Positions 1-9,640 of a DNA stretch of 31,262 nt are shown one piece after another (position 1 is the first letter of the stretch; each line of letters starts with the position of its first letter). Origin of the DNA: Paulinella micropora (Eukaryota > Cercozoa > Imbricatea > Euglyphida); contig BJOX01000244.1 of assembly GCA_009731375.1 (NCBI GenBank), positions 601,614 to 632,875 on the forward strand, written 5' to 3'. The position numbers and the translations under genes are program-made. The notes under the pieces were generated by a model, which saw nothing but the letters and a program-made list of their open reading frames with translations, ran no database searches and had not been told where the DNA came from.

Positions 1-31
1 TTACGTTTTCTCATGTTCTCTGTTTGCGCAG

Positions 32-126
32 TGTACCAATGTCCTCAGCGCGACCTGTATCGCAAGTATGGGTGGCCCGCCAAGGCATCCTTGCAAAAAA
101 CGGTCAAGGATTATCTAAAGAAGTAA
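32..126 (+). CDS. Terminal exon of an unidentified host gene (partial)
   Basis: A pyrimidine-rich stretch ending in tttgcgcag (23-31) looks like an intron 3' splice site. From there one frame (codons 34-126) stays open for 30 residues and ends in TAA. The peptide begins YQCPQRDLYRKYG and ends VKDYLKK. It is charged and ordinary in composition, with no motif I can assign. The rest of the gene lies left of the window. The last codons and stop (atctaaagaagtaa, 113-126) are repeated at 157-170, which suggests a small local duplication in the 3' region. The splice site and peptide are seen in the sequence; the exon call is inference. A chance ORF is possible, but the good splice context and the composition argue for a real exon. 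Confidence 0.45.
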
Positions 127-1507
127 TCGCTTCTTCTTCAAGGCGTCATTAACGCTCATCTAAAGAAGTAAGCTTGCTCCTTCTACGCAGCGTGCGAAGC
201 CAGGCAGAGAACGCACGAGTTCTCGTCAGTTGCATGACGGTGATCGCAACAAAATCTGCGTGCATCCAGATGGCGTTTCACTTGAAAAATTGTTGACGGA
301 ACGGTGTTTGTTTTTGTCTTGGCTTGCATTACCTTCTGCAAGACCTGAAATCACGACAGTCTATTCTATTTTATTTATTGACACAATATTTTCTTTCAAT
401 TGCGTGCTGAACAATGACCTTCGATCTAGCCTGCACTGATTTTATTATATCTACTATGTTGTTAGTATACTGTTTATAAAGCTGTAGCAATATTCAATCT
501 ATAATAAAATCAAAACAATTTTTTGTGTTTTAATATCTGTACTATGATTATAGTATTCATTGGACATTAATTAGACCGTTTCTCCTCAGTTATGTCCATT
601 GTTACTTAATTATCCGTTAGTAGTAGTCGTTAATGTTGTTAGTATTATTAGTTGTTAATACAGTCAATTTTAGTACTTATCCTGGCACTGGTGGCACCAG
701 CTTTTTACCATTACCCTTGTTACTCATATCAGTACGTTACGTAGGTCAATATCTGGAAGGTACATCTTTTCTGAGTTCTGTAGTTTGGACTGGCGGGAAT
801 TGTAATCATTATTGTTACAATTGGCGACATTCAAGTAATCACACTTTGGATCAACATTTATTATATAAAAAACTTTTATGTTATAAAAAAGTTCTTATTT
901 TTAAGTTTCAAGTTATGTATTAAAAAAGTTCTATCTGAAGTTATAATATAAACTTGAAATGATCTGACTTTTCAAAAAACTTTAAAGCAATTATCTTTTT
1001 TATACATAAGGCGCCGCATATAACTTTTTTTAATACTTATAACTTTTTTCATACTTATAATATTCGCCTCATTAATAATAACAATAACTTTTTATAATAT
1101 ATAATATATCATTGAATTGTCGACATTCAAGTTAACACACAAACTCTATGGAATTTTTTCTTTTTTATAAAAAAGTTCTATCTTATAAAAAAGTTCTATC
1201 TTATAAAAAGGTTCTATCTTATAAAAAAGTGAAACTCTTTTTATACACATAACTTTTTTTGTACCTTGAACTTTTTTTATACGTTGAACTTTTTTTATAT
1301 TAATAATTTCAACTTTTGTTATACGCATAACTTTTTTAATACATGTAACTTTATATATATATATATTAATATATATATATATACGTTAAGTTTTTTACTC
1401 CGGTATATATTAACAATGATAGAAATCAATTTATACACAGATCCGGTATAAGTTAATAAGTCAGTAAATTTGAAAGTTTGCCTTCCATACAATATTAATA
1501 TATATCG
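127..1507. other. AT-rich non-coding DNA, probable 3' UTR then intergenic
   Basis: No convincing gene is visible on either strand. After about position 430 the base composition is strongly AT, and short open frames there are low-complexity. The interval holds several versions of the word aaaaaagttctat and its complement, around 860-1090 and 1165-1360, and a run of alternating TA at about 1350-1382. Confidence 0.6.
1165..1230. repeat. 18-bp tandem repeat followed by inverted relatives
   Basis: Three consecutive 18-bp units (1165-1182, 1183-1200, 1201-1218) of the form ttataaaaaagttctatc, the third with one change, are followed by a decayed fourth. From about 1240 to 1350 the complementary word (gaactttttttata and variants) recurs four or five times, so the two blocks could pair as long AT-rich hairpins. 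This is read directly from the sequence; no function is claimed. Confidence 0.7.
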
Positions 1508-1656
1508 TGTAATGCCCCCAACGATAGCTCGTAAAAAGTCGGTAATACAACCAAACACAGTCCTCAAAAGATGAGAATGATGTCTCGTTATATTAGCTCA
1601 GTGAAGCCAAAAAGGAAAACGGCAACAGACCAGGAATAAAATGACATCAGCCTATA
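1508..1656 (-). repeat. LTR fragment or shortened solo LTR of the same family
   Basis: Positions 1508-1650 match the right LTR of the retrotransposon (13124-13266) with a single difference over 143 bp. They start with the same TGTAATGCCCC terminus. After gacatcag the match stops. The next bases, gcctata, resemble the gcctaca end of the complete LTR at 2976, so this may be a solo LTR with an internal deletion of about 85 bp rather than a simple truncation. The strand follows the element's orientation. No clear target-site duplication is seen. Confidence 0.75.
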
Positions 1657-2598
1657 TGTAGGTTCTAGTGGTCGGTAGAATCGGCAGCGAGTAATCTCAT
1701 TCAATATTCAAGATTTTGAGGTGCTGTCTGCGCAGAATTCAATGTTTTTAGTGGGAATGGACTTTCCTGTATTTTGTTTTCAGTTTATATAAGGTATTAA
1801 TGAGATCTATGCTATTTTCTGAATGTGAACAAACTAATTTCTGACCTATGTTTTCCTAGTTTTTGTTTTATACCGTACTTCACTGCAAAAACCCTCTGGC
1901 AGAATTGCTCAACATAACATTTGAATTCATTTGTGCCTTTGTGCGTAAAAATGAGTGCAGAGTGCATCATGCAAACAGCATTTTTCAGTTAAAAACACCA
2001 TATTTGCTATGTCGTGAAATGTGAAAATTGAAGTCGATAATAAGGATTTCAACTACAGGAAAGTCCACATTTTCTGATGAAAACACTTGTGTCATGCTTG
2101 CTTTTGCTTGAAACAACGTGGTTTGAACACACACTCGCTGCGAACACATAGACCTCGTAGATGAAACTGGCGCCGCGGGCCCGTTGAATTTCTGTGGCAA
2201 TATTTGACAAGACCATGCCAATTCCCGGAGAGGAAACCAGAAAAATTTCCAAAACATATTTGAACAAACAGGCCTATCGACATACATAGCCTTTGAAGTG
2301 AAGGCCGCACTAATTTTTTTTATTTGACGGTTTTTGCGGGGTCGAGATTGGTAAAAGTCATGTCTAGAGAGGGTTTTGTGTTTTTTTTCTGTGTATTTCT
2401 CATGCATACTTTCACGTCCCGTGGTCTTGTACAGTCTTTCCAAACGTTGTGCCCATGCTGTCTGCAAAATGGTGTGTCGTAAACTTATCTGTAGCATGTG
2501 TTGTTCTTTCTTCCCTGAAGCACTTTTTTGCATCTGTCCTGTATCGCTCATATATGTGTTGTGTGTGCTTTTCTGAGAATGTTATGTGCTGAATCTAT
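1657..2598. other. Non-coding interval, no gene recognised
   Basis: AT-rich sequence between the LTR fragment and the microsatellite. One open frame of 188 codons (2551 to 1985, minus) starts with ATG but has no recognisable domain and a composition typical of chance frames. I see no RNA gene or ordered repeat here. Confidence 0.5.
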
Positions 2599-2651
<53 letters not shown>

Positions 2652-2704
2652 CATCCATCCATCCATCCATCCATCTATCCATCTATCCATCTATCCATCC
2701 ATCC

Positions 2705-2739
<35 letters not shown>
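2599..2739. repeat. (ATCT)n microsatellite with an internal (ATCC)n block
   Basis: A tetranucleotide array of about 140 bp: ATCT units, then ATCC units, a mixed ATCC/ATCT block, and ATCT units again. The left LTR begins at its last T, so the retrotransposon appears to have inserted into or at the edge of this array. Confidence 0.95.
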
Positions 2740-2740
<1 letters not shown>

Positions 2741-2976
2741 GTAATGCCCCCAACGATAGCTTGTTAAAATTCGGTAATACAACCAAACACAGTCCTCAAG
2801 AATGAGAATGATGTCTCGTTGTATTACCTCAGTGAAGCCAAAAAGGAAAACGGCAACAGACCAGGAATAAAATGGCATCAGGTCCAATCCGGACAAATAA
2901 TACTGAAAAACAAGCTGGTGCACCTGTCACCAGGAAAAGGTACTTTTTACCGGCTATCCGGGGGGTGATGCCTACA
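2740..2976 (-). repeat. Left LTR (3' LTR of the element), complete, 237 bp
   Basis: It begins TGTAATGCCCCC and ends GATGCCTACA, giving the usual TG...CA termini with an imperfect terminal inverted repeat. It matches the right LTR through 2960 with about 11 differences, including small indels. The last 16 bp (2961-2976) have no counterpart in the right copy. A polypurine tract lies next to it on the internal side, which supports 2976 as the true inner boundary. Confidence 0.85.
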
Positions 2977-2979
2977 GTA

Positions 2980-2988
2980 CCCCCTCCC
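2980..2988 (-). promoter_or_regulatory. Polypurine tract (plus-strand primer)
   Basis: On the element's sense strand, GGGAGGGGG lies three bases upstream of the 3' LTR start (TGTAGGCATC). Position and composition are those expected of the RNase H-resistant primer for plus-strand DNA synthesis in LTR retrotransposons. Confidence 0.65.
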
Positions 2989-3256
2989 GATTTTATGACG
3001 GAAATAGCATTTTTGTCATACACCTTCTGATTTCTTTCTGCAAATAGTATGCGCTATGGAGTCATGCCACACAGCGCATCGACCCACGGATAGACGCTAA
3101 AAGACGATAAATATATCCTCATACGGCACGTCAAAGCGGATTCTCTAGCCTTTCTTGTAAATTTTGAACTCCTTCCCCTCAATTTCTTTAAAAAAAAAAA
3201 AAATACAAGCAACGTGGTGCTGTAGTACGATTCCCCCTTTGATCTCCTTCTTCTTC

Positions 3257-3335
<79 letters not shown>

Positions 3336-3823
3336 CAGGGAGATCGTAAGTACATTGTCTTTTTTAATGACATACCCTTGTATAAGGCGGATATCCTATG
3401 ATATAGTATTAGGGGGCCAGTCCTAATAGCTATATCCGAAGTCGAGGTGTATGTACCCGACCCTGCGATATACCGACACAAGTAGAGATTGACCGTGCTC
3501 AGGTACGACAGTATATAATCTATCGTAAAAAATAATTTAATGAAAGTTTCAGAGAACATTTCATTTTCGAGAACATCATCCCAGGACTTGGAAAGGGTCA
3601 TACCCGGGAACACCATCGCTCAATACACTAGCGATCCCCGTATACGGTGTAGTATCATCGTCGATCGACCTTTCGCACTCGTATGTTGCGATCGAATGCC
3701 AAGTTATATCACTGAGTCTTTTTAATATTCATATTGATAACTGATGATGCATGATCAAATCATGATACGCCGTGGGCAATCAATCAGTTTATTTGAGACG
3801 CATAAAGAAAAATAGTTTCTTTG
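2989..3823. other. Element 3' non-coding region
   Basis: Sequence between the pol stop and the polypurine tract. It contains an A-run (about 3189-3203), an (ATT)n array and short open frames that are mostly translations of simple repeats. No envelope-like gene is visible: I see no long frame with a signal peptide or membrane anchor. Confidence 0.6.
3268..3333. repeat. (ATT)n microsatellite
   Basis: About 22 uninterrupted ATT units inside the element's 3' non-coding region. On the minus strand it reads as AAT and would encode polyasparagine, which explains a spurious open frame here. Confidence 0.95.
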
Positions 3824-6800
3824 TCACTGCCTTCGTCGTCTGGCGCGGATTTCTTTGCCTGGTGGAGGACCACCAACAAAAGTCAGATCGAACTTTGACT
3901 GTTCGAGAATGTCCCAGATCTTATTAGGGATTCCGCCCAACGATAATTCAAAAGGGACATCAAGCACTCCTCTTGGCAGTGTCTGAATGGTCCACGCAGT
4001 GTAATCCTTGTCTCTGGGAGTAATTGTATCATCCCATGTCTCGAGACTTTTTGCGTCTTTATATACTGGCAGATAATGTCTTGCCTTTGGATCCTCAACC
4101 GGGTCCATACTTCTCCAGAACTGGAGTATCGGTTGTACTATCTTTGCGGCTGATGATATTTTGAGTGTCCGTGTGACACGCATCTGTCGTGGGACCGCCA
4201 CGACCCGCATCAAGTATAAGTCTGAGAGAGTGTCATCAGCGACATGTTGTTCCGCTGGTCTCATCAGATAGAAAACATTTTTCACCCATGCGATGGTTGC
4301 TATCGCATCGCCTTCCTTCCATCGCTCATGGACAATCTCAACGTTGCCCGCGTTTGGGTCAGTGTCCGTCCCCTCCTCCTCCTGGTGGACGTCCTTTGAT
4401 CTCATCGACCTCATCGCCTTCCTCGGTTGGTCGTTGATAAGATCATTCCGCGCTCTCCTTAGCTGCGCCTCTGTGATCTTCTCCTTCTTTCCGCTATGCT
4501 CTCGCGGAGACTTGGACTGAGTCCCCACCGCGCTTATGCGGTCAGTCTTCTCCTTGCTGTCCACCTCACTCTCCTCCTTCTCAGCTATCGGTGCCCGATA
4601 AGCATCGTCTTGGTCTATGCCAGCCTCCTTGTGGATGGGCGGCACCTCTTTGAAATCATCCTTCATCCGTTTTAACGCCTCCTCAACGGATTCATCTTCC
4701 AGTAAGAAGGGATCATACTTAATCAGCCTTCTTACATTCACAATTTGCACCTTCCCTCTACCCCTGATCTTGTAATTCAGAGGTCCCGTCTGTTCCATAA
4801 TCTGATAAGGTCCTTTCCAGTGAGTGAACAGCTTAGAGCTGACTCCCTTCGGGACTTGAGGATGGTACAATAGTACAATATCCCCGACCTGGAACTTGAT
4901 CTGATCCAAGTGCGCTTGTCGCACCCCTTCAGCATCAGTCTTTCGGCGCTCCGCCTCTCTATGCGCCCTGACTATTTGTTCCGCCTCCATCTTCACTCTA
5001 AGTCTCATCCCAAACAACTCATCCGCATCCGCCCAAGTGTCTTTTGGGTGAAGGAGCGAAGTCGGGATATCAGGCTCACGCCCATATACTAACTGATATG
5101 GCGAGATTGAGCTCTTCGAGCCTCCTAACGCCGTAGAGGGTAGACAGTTCATTGCAAACGCAAATGATGGTGCTGCCTCGACCCATGCTCTTTGATTCTC
5201 CTTCTTCGTGCAATACATCTTTAGCGAGGCTTTGAGGGGTCTGTGTACCCGCTCGATTTTCCCATTTGCTCGCGGGTTATAGGCAGTAACATATTGCCAT
5301 TTCATCCCGTAATACTTAGATAGTTTGTCGATGACCTCGTTATTAAAGTCCGAGCCTCGATCAGAACATATCTTTCTTGGTACTCCGATCTGTGAGATGA
5401 TCCTATCGATCAGCGCCTCGGCCGTCGTCTTGCCGGTAACGTCTTTGACAGGGATGATCCACACATAGTTGGTGGCTCTGTCAATAGCCGTAAGGAGGTA
5501 TTTGTAACCATCCTTCGATTCTGGGAAAGGTCCCACATGATCAATGTGTATAAACTCAAACATCCCCGCATGAAGAGGAAATTCGCCAATCAGGCCGAAA
5601 TTTGCCTTCAGTGGTGTTTTGTTTATCTTGCACGGGATGCATGCATCCACCGCCTGATCTATCTCCTCCTTCATCTTCTTCCACCAGAATCGCCTCGCTA
5701 CGAACATATGAGTTCGTTGTCGACCCGGATGCGCCAAAAGTGGGCAATTGTGGGCTGCGACAAATATAAATCGTCTCAGACTCTCCGGTACCCAAAGGGT
5801 CCATTTGTCCGGCTGTGACGCATAGCGACCGTGAAGGCCCTTGTACCACAGTAGACCATCTCTCCATCCCATCTCCTTCATCTGATCTTTGATCGCTTTC
5901 GTCATCCGTAGCTCATCCGGGTTCTGATATAACTGTATCAGTTCTTTAAACTCCGGATCTTGAGCCTGTTGTTGCCTCCATGCGGTAGGCGAGGCTATAT
6001 GGATAGTACCATCTTCTAGCCGTACCCCGATTCTTTCCGGGTCATCGTCTAGGTCACTTCTCCGCTCTTGAGGAGGCTCCGCATAAACTTCCTGCGTCTC
6101 CTCTTCCTCTCTTATGTTCGCCTTCGCATTCTCATATACCTCATAGGACCACTCAGCGTCCTCCTGGGTATGTAGCTCACAACATATCCCGTGATCCGGG
6201 CCTTGTGGACTGTACCGTAGACCTGTGCGGTCATATCGGACTCCACTCGCCATCTCCATCGCCTCAATGTGGCTGACCTCATACACCTTGTCAGTGGACA
6301 AGTCTTCCATCTCCACCGTGGACACCAACGCCGATACTTCTGAGTTAAACTCTAGCCTAGAGAGGCTATCAGCGACCACATTTCGCTTTCCCGGTAGATG
6401 GACCATTGTAAAATCGAAACAAGACAAGAACGCTTGCCACCGCGCCAGCCGTCCCGTCTGTTCATGATTCATCAACCATAACAGGTTATGATGATCAGTT
6501 CTGACAGTAAATTGAGGTCCTCCCCACAAATACTCTCTGAGCCTCTTGAGGGCCCATACTACCGCCAACGCCTCTCTTTGCCTTGTGCAATAGTTTCTCT
6601 CCGCCGCACACAACTTCCTACTAATAAACATGATTGGGCGTAATTTCTTCTCCTCATCCTCTTGTTGTAATACAGCCCCAATCGCAAACTTAGATGCGTC
6701 TGTATCGACTACGAATTGTTTCGTAAAGTCGGGCATCGTTAACACCAGTCCTCCGTCTTTCGGGTCTTTGTAAATGAGATCTTTGAGCGCATGAAACGCT

Positions 6801-9637
6801 TGCAAAGCCTCTTCGTCCCACTTCTCAAAGTCTCCAAAATCTATCATTTTCTCCACTTTAGCCCGTGTTGCACCCCAATCGGGTATAAACTGGCTATAGT
6901 ATTGCGCCATCGCAAGGAATGAGTGCAATTCAGTGCGGTTCTTCGGTATCGGTCGATTCATAATCTCCTCCCTCTTCTCTTTGGATATCGAGACTCGATT
7001 ATGGGAGATCTCGTACCCTAAGTATGTCACACTCGTCTTGGCAAGTTGACACTTCTTTAGATTGCACTTCAGGCCAAAAGCTCCGATGCGCCTGAATATA
7101 TCGGACAAATGATCGATATGCTCCTCCATTGTGTTAGAGTATACGATAATGTCATCGATATAGCAAAATGCATATTCTCCCGCCTTCTGTCCCCGCCTTC
7201 TCATAAAGCCACCGTCAGACAAATCATCGTACTGACTGCTCAACATCTTCTGCATCGCCTTCTGGAAAAGTCCTGGGGCTTGCTTGAGGCCCATCGGAAG
7301 CACTTTCCATTGGTATATTTCCATACCCACCACAAACGCCGTCAGCCATCTGGACTTTTCCTCCAGTGGTATCTGCCAGAAGCCATTCTTAAGGTCAATG
7401 ACCGAATAGAATTTTGCATTCCGCAGTACTCTCCTTCCTTCTTCTAATGTCGGGAGAGGATTTCTCTCTTCCTCCAGCACCTTGTTAACACGAGCATAGT
7501 TAACTGTCAGGCGCCATTCTCCTCCTGGCTTCGGCACTATTCTCGGTTGTGAGACTATTGGAGATGTTGATCTCTCAATAAAGTCCTCATTGAGCAGCTG
7601 TCTTGCTAGCTCCTCCGCTATCTTCGCCTCATGTATACTCAAATTCGCCCTTCGTGGTGCCGGTGACGGCTCCGCACCCGGTATTTTGTAAATAACCGCA
7701 GTGAAATCTTCAGGCTTGACACCACCTGCATGTGGAGGGTCAAAAATTTCCTTGTTCGCCTCTAATTTGGCTTTTAAAAGCTCCTTCTCCTTCTCCGTGC
7801 CTACTCCTTCTTCCAATATTTTCCGCGCCGCCTCTTGAAAATCTTCATCAGACATCTGCTTATGCTGCTTGAGGGGTTCTCTGTCCTCCTCCAAGCCTAA
7901 GTCCTCTTCCGAGACATCATCTAGGCCCGTCTTTTCATACGTGACCGTGTCCGGCTCATCATCTTTACCGAGCTCCACCAGCATGTCAATGAGTCTCGCG
8001 TATTGCAAAGGAGCTTTACGGGTGTAAAAACCATCAAAGCATGTGAATGCTTGCGGTATCAATTTCAACTTGTCGAGGTCTCTGAGCTTCCGCTTGTATG
8101 CACTGCTCTGCTCACGAGTTCCCATACGACAAGCCACCACTAGCTGTTGCTTGCGAGAGGGTACCGGTATAGGATGATCAATAAGCCGGTCCCTTATTTC
8201 CTGCGCCCATATCGCCTTCTCATTATATGGCAGGATAATAGTATACGGCTTATTATTTTCGAATAAAGTCCGTAAGCATTTCTTCACTTCAGACAGTGAA
8301 CGCGGCCACGTGGGCTCGTCACCCCAGAAATCAGTAATAAAACTTTTAATAGTTTCTGGTGGAGTATCCGGGATTCGCCCCGTTCTCCTTGGTACAAACG
8401 CCTCCCTTTTTTCTTCTCCTACTTTCGCATGGAAACAGTATCCGTTAGTAATATGGACATCTGTTCCTACTCCTTCCGCGAATCTCGCCAACGACGGGCT
8501 TCTTTGTGCGACACATATAATCTCCTCCTTTCGCTTCTCGATTAAGTCATCAATAGACTTTTTGTCCCAATGGCATGTCGGAACTGTGACAGTGCACACT
8601 TGGGATTCCCAATTGTCGGTCCAGGACAGTTCATCCGGTCTTACGACATGGGGGTGAACGTACACCTCAAGTGCCTCATGTGCGATGGCCATCTTTTTGT
8701 GATCCGTCGCTAGACTCAGCTCATAAGCCTCATAAGAGTCAGTAGCGTTGAAGGGATCAATATCGTTCTCTTCTCCTCTTTTTACTCCATATATCACTCG
8801 CCGTGCGGCGCAATCAATCACAGCCCCCATCGTAGCCAATTGGTCATACGATAGTAATATTGACCCGTGGTAACCGGGGACGACATAGAGGTCCATACGG
8901 TATACTCGTGCGGATTTCAATTTAAAGGTCAGTGTGATGATTCCCGTGATATCCGTCCGGCTGCTCACTCCTTTGAGAGTGCCCGTTGACTTTTTCATAT
9001 TTCCGTCCACCCAGTCCCGGTATCGATTAAAAAACTTCCTGCCGACAATATTAATATTCGCCATCGTATCATTACCAACTTTTAATATTGTCTTCAATGT
9101 TTCACAATAAAGTTCCGTATAACACAGAGCATCGGGCCTGTGTATATTGGCTGCGAGAACAAGAACTTTACGTTCCAAATTTTGGAGTCTTGTCTCTAAG
9201 TTTTTCAACTCCTCCTTCTTCTCCTCCTGCTTCACCTCATTAACATTTTTATTATTCTGCGGTACTGGTGCGTTTACTATTTGAGCGACATTGTCTTGTG
9301 GTACTTGAGTACACACATTGTCTTTTTGCTCGCCACCCGCCGCGACCGTAGACATTGAGTCTGTTCGTGGTTGTTTGCTTGGCCGAGGCGATACGTCTGC
9401 CATTGGCCTCCTCGCCTCCATCGCAAGTCTCGCCTTCCTATTTGCATCAGTTATCATTGGTAACCGTGCTGTATGAACGGGTATGAGACTACCTTGGGGC
9501 TGCAGTCTCTGTGTACCCACATCTTTGTTTTCACATAGAGGAAGCGTTGGCCCAGTCTGCACAACAGCATTAGAAAGCACTGTGACTTTAGGGTTAAACT
9601 TCACAGTCTTCTCCTTCCTCTCTTCTTCCCCCTCCAG
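3824..9637 (-). CDS. pol: Pol polyprotein: protease-like, RT, RNase H, integrase
   Basis: The frame follows the gag UGA directly; its first possible start is a GTG at 9604, so residues are counted from there (1926 aa). There is a coiled segment at about 125-150. A retropepsin-like region at about 175-275 has NDTMAN where a DTG/DSG is expected, then ILLSYDQLATMGAVID. Reverse transcriptase spans about 650-870 with YIDD at 815-818. RNase H spans about 960-1085 with VDTDAS, an acidic E near 1011 and RTDHHN. The integrase zinc motif is H1285/H1291 and C1322/C1325, and the DDE core is D1355, D1415 and E1451. A GPY/F-like module (HWKGPY) lies near 1594-1599. About 300 residues after that have no recognisable domain, and I see no chromodomain. 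It ends in TGA. It would copy element RNA to DNA and integrate it. No frame break is present. Confidence 0.93.
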   Translation of the reverse strand: MEGEEERKEKTVKFNPKVTVLSNAVVQTGPTLPLCENKDVGTQRLQPQGSLIPVHTARLPMITDANRKARLAMEARRPMADVSPRPSKQPRTDSMSTVAAGGEQKDNVCTQVPQDNVAQIVNAPVPQNNKNVNEVKQEEKKEELKNLETRLQNLERKVLVLAANIHRPDALCYTELYCETLKTILKVGNDTMANINIVGRKFFNRYRDWVDGNMKKSTGTLKGVSSRTDITGIITLTFKLKSARVYRMDLYVVPGYHGSILLSYDQLATMGAVIDCAARRVIYGVKRGEENDIDPFNATDSYEAYELSLATDHKKMAIAHEALEVYVHPHVVRPDELSWTDNWESQVCTVTVPTCHWDKKSIDDLIEKRKEEIICVAQRSPSLARFAEGVGTDVHITNGYCFHAKVGEEKREAFVPRRTGRIPDTPPETIKSFITDFWGDEPTWPRSLSEVKKCLRTLFENNKPYTIILPYNEKAIWAQEIRDRLIDHPIPVPSRKQQLVVACRMGTREQSSAYKRKLRDLDKLKLIPQAFTCFDGFYTRKAPLQYARLIDMLVELGKDDEPDTVTYEKTGLDDVSEEDLGLEEDREPLKQHKQMSDEDFQEAARKILEEGVGTEKEKELLKAKLEANKEIFDPPHAGGVKPEDFTAVIYKIPGAEPSPAPRRANLSIHEAKIAEELARQLLNEDFIERSTSPIVSQPRIVPKPGGEWRLTVNYARVNKVLEEERNPLPTLEEGRRVLRNAKFYSVIDLKNGFWQIPLEEKSRWLTAFVVGMEIYQWKVLPMGLKQAPGLFQKAMQKMLSSQYDDLSDGGFMRRRGQKAGEYAFCYIDDIIVYSNTMEEHIDHLSDIFRRIGAFGLKCNLKKCQLAKTSVTYLGYEISHNRVSISKEKREEIMNRPIPKNRTELHSFLAMAQYYSQFIPDWGATRAKVEKMIDFGDFEKWDEEALQAFHALKDLIYKDPKDGGLVLTMPDFTKQFVVDTDASKFAIGAVLQQEDEEKKLRPIMFISRKLCAAERNYCTRQREALAVVWALKRLREYLWGGPQFTVRTDHHNLLWLMNHEQTGRLARWQAFLSCFDFTMVHLPGKRNVVADSLSRLEFNSEVSALVSTVEMEDLSTDKVYEVSHIEAMEMASGVRYDRTGLRYSPQGPDHGICCELHTQEDAEWSYEVYENAKANIREEEETQEVYAEPPQERRSDLDDDPERIGVRLEDGTIHIASPTAWRQQQAQDPEFKELIQLYQNPDELRMTKAIKDQMKEMGWRDGLLWYKGLHGRYASQPDKWTLWVPESLRRFIFVAAHNCPLLAHPGRQRTHMFVARRFWWKKMKEEIDQAVDACIPCKINKTPLKANFGLIGEFPLHAGMFEFIHIDHVGPFPESKDGYKYLLTAIDRATNYVWIIPVKDVTGKTTAEALIDRIISQIGVPRKICSDRGSDFNNEVIDKLSKYYGMKWQYVTAYNPRANGKIERVHRPLKASLKMYCTKKENQRAWVEAAPSFAFAMNCLPSTALGGSKSSISPYQLVYGREPDIPTSLLHPKDTWADADELFGMRLRVKMEAEQIVRAHREAERRKTDAEGVRQAHLDQIKFQVGDIVLLYHPQVPKGVSSKLFTHWKGPYQIMEQTGPLNYKIRGRGKVQIVNVRRLIKYDPFLLEDESVEEALKRMKDDFKEVPPIHKEAGIDQDDAYRAPIAEKEESEVDSKEKTDRISAVGTQSKSPREHSGKKEKITEAQLRRARNDLINDQPRKAMRSMRSKDVHQEEEGTDTDPNAGNVEIVHERWKEGDAIATIAWVKNVFYLMRPAEQHVADDTLSDLYLMRVVAVPRQMRVTRTLKISSAAKIVQPILQFWRSMDPVEDPKARHYLPVYKDAKSLETWDDTITPRDKDYTAWTIQTLPRGVLDVPFELSLGGIPNKIWDILEQSKFDLTFVGGPPPGKEIRARRRRQ

Positions 9638-9640
9638 TCA
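9638..9640 (-). other. Single in-frame UGA between gag and pol, probable readthrough site
   Basis: The last gag codon (GAA) is followed by UGA and then by CUG GAG GGG. The sense codons after it continue in the same frame into pol without another stop; 11 codons separate the UGA from the GTG at 9604. UGA followed by C is a known weak termination context, and a purine-rich spacer follows. Suppression would give a gag-pol fusion, as known for UAG in gammaretroviruses. Pol itself ends with UGA, so general reassignment of UGA is unlikely. Confidence 0.65.

Noticed and set aside
1985-2551. 188-codon open frame on the minus strand
   Set aside because: It has an ATG but no recognisable domain, lies in AT-rich non-coding DNA and has two overlapping frames of similar quality, so chance is more likely.
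3145-3349. Polyasparagine and polyleucine frames
   Set aside because: They arise from the (ATT)n microsatellite.
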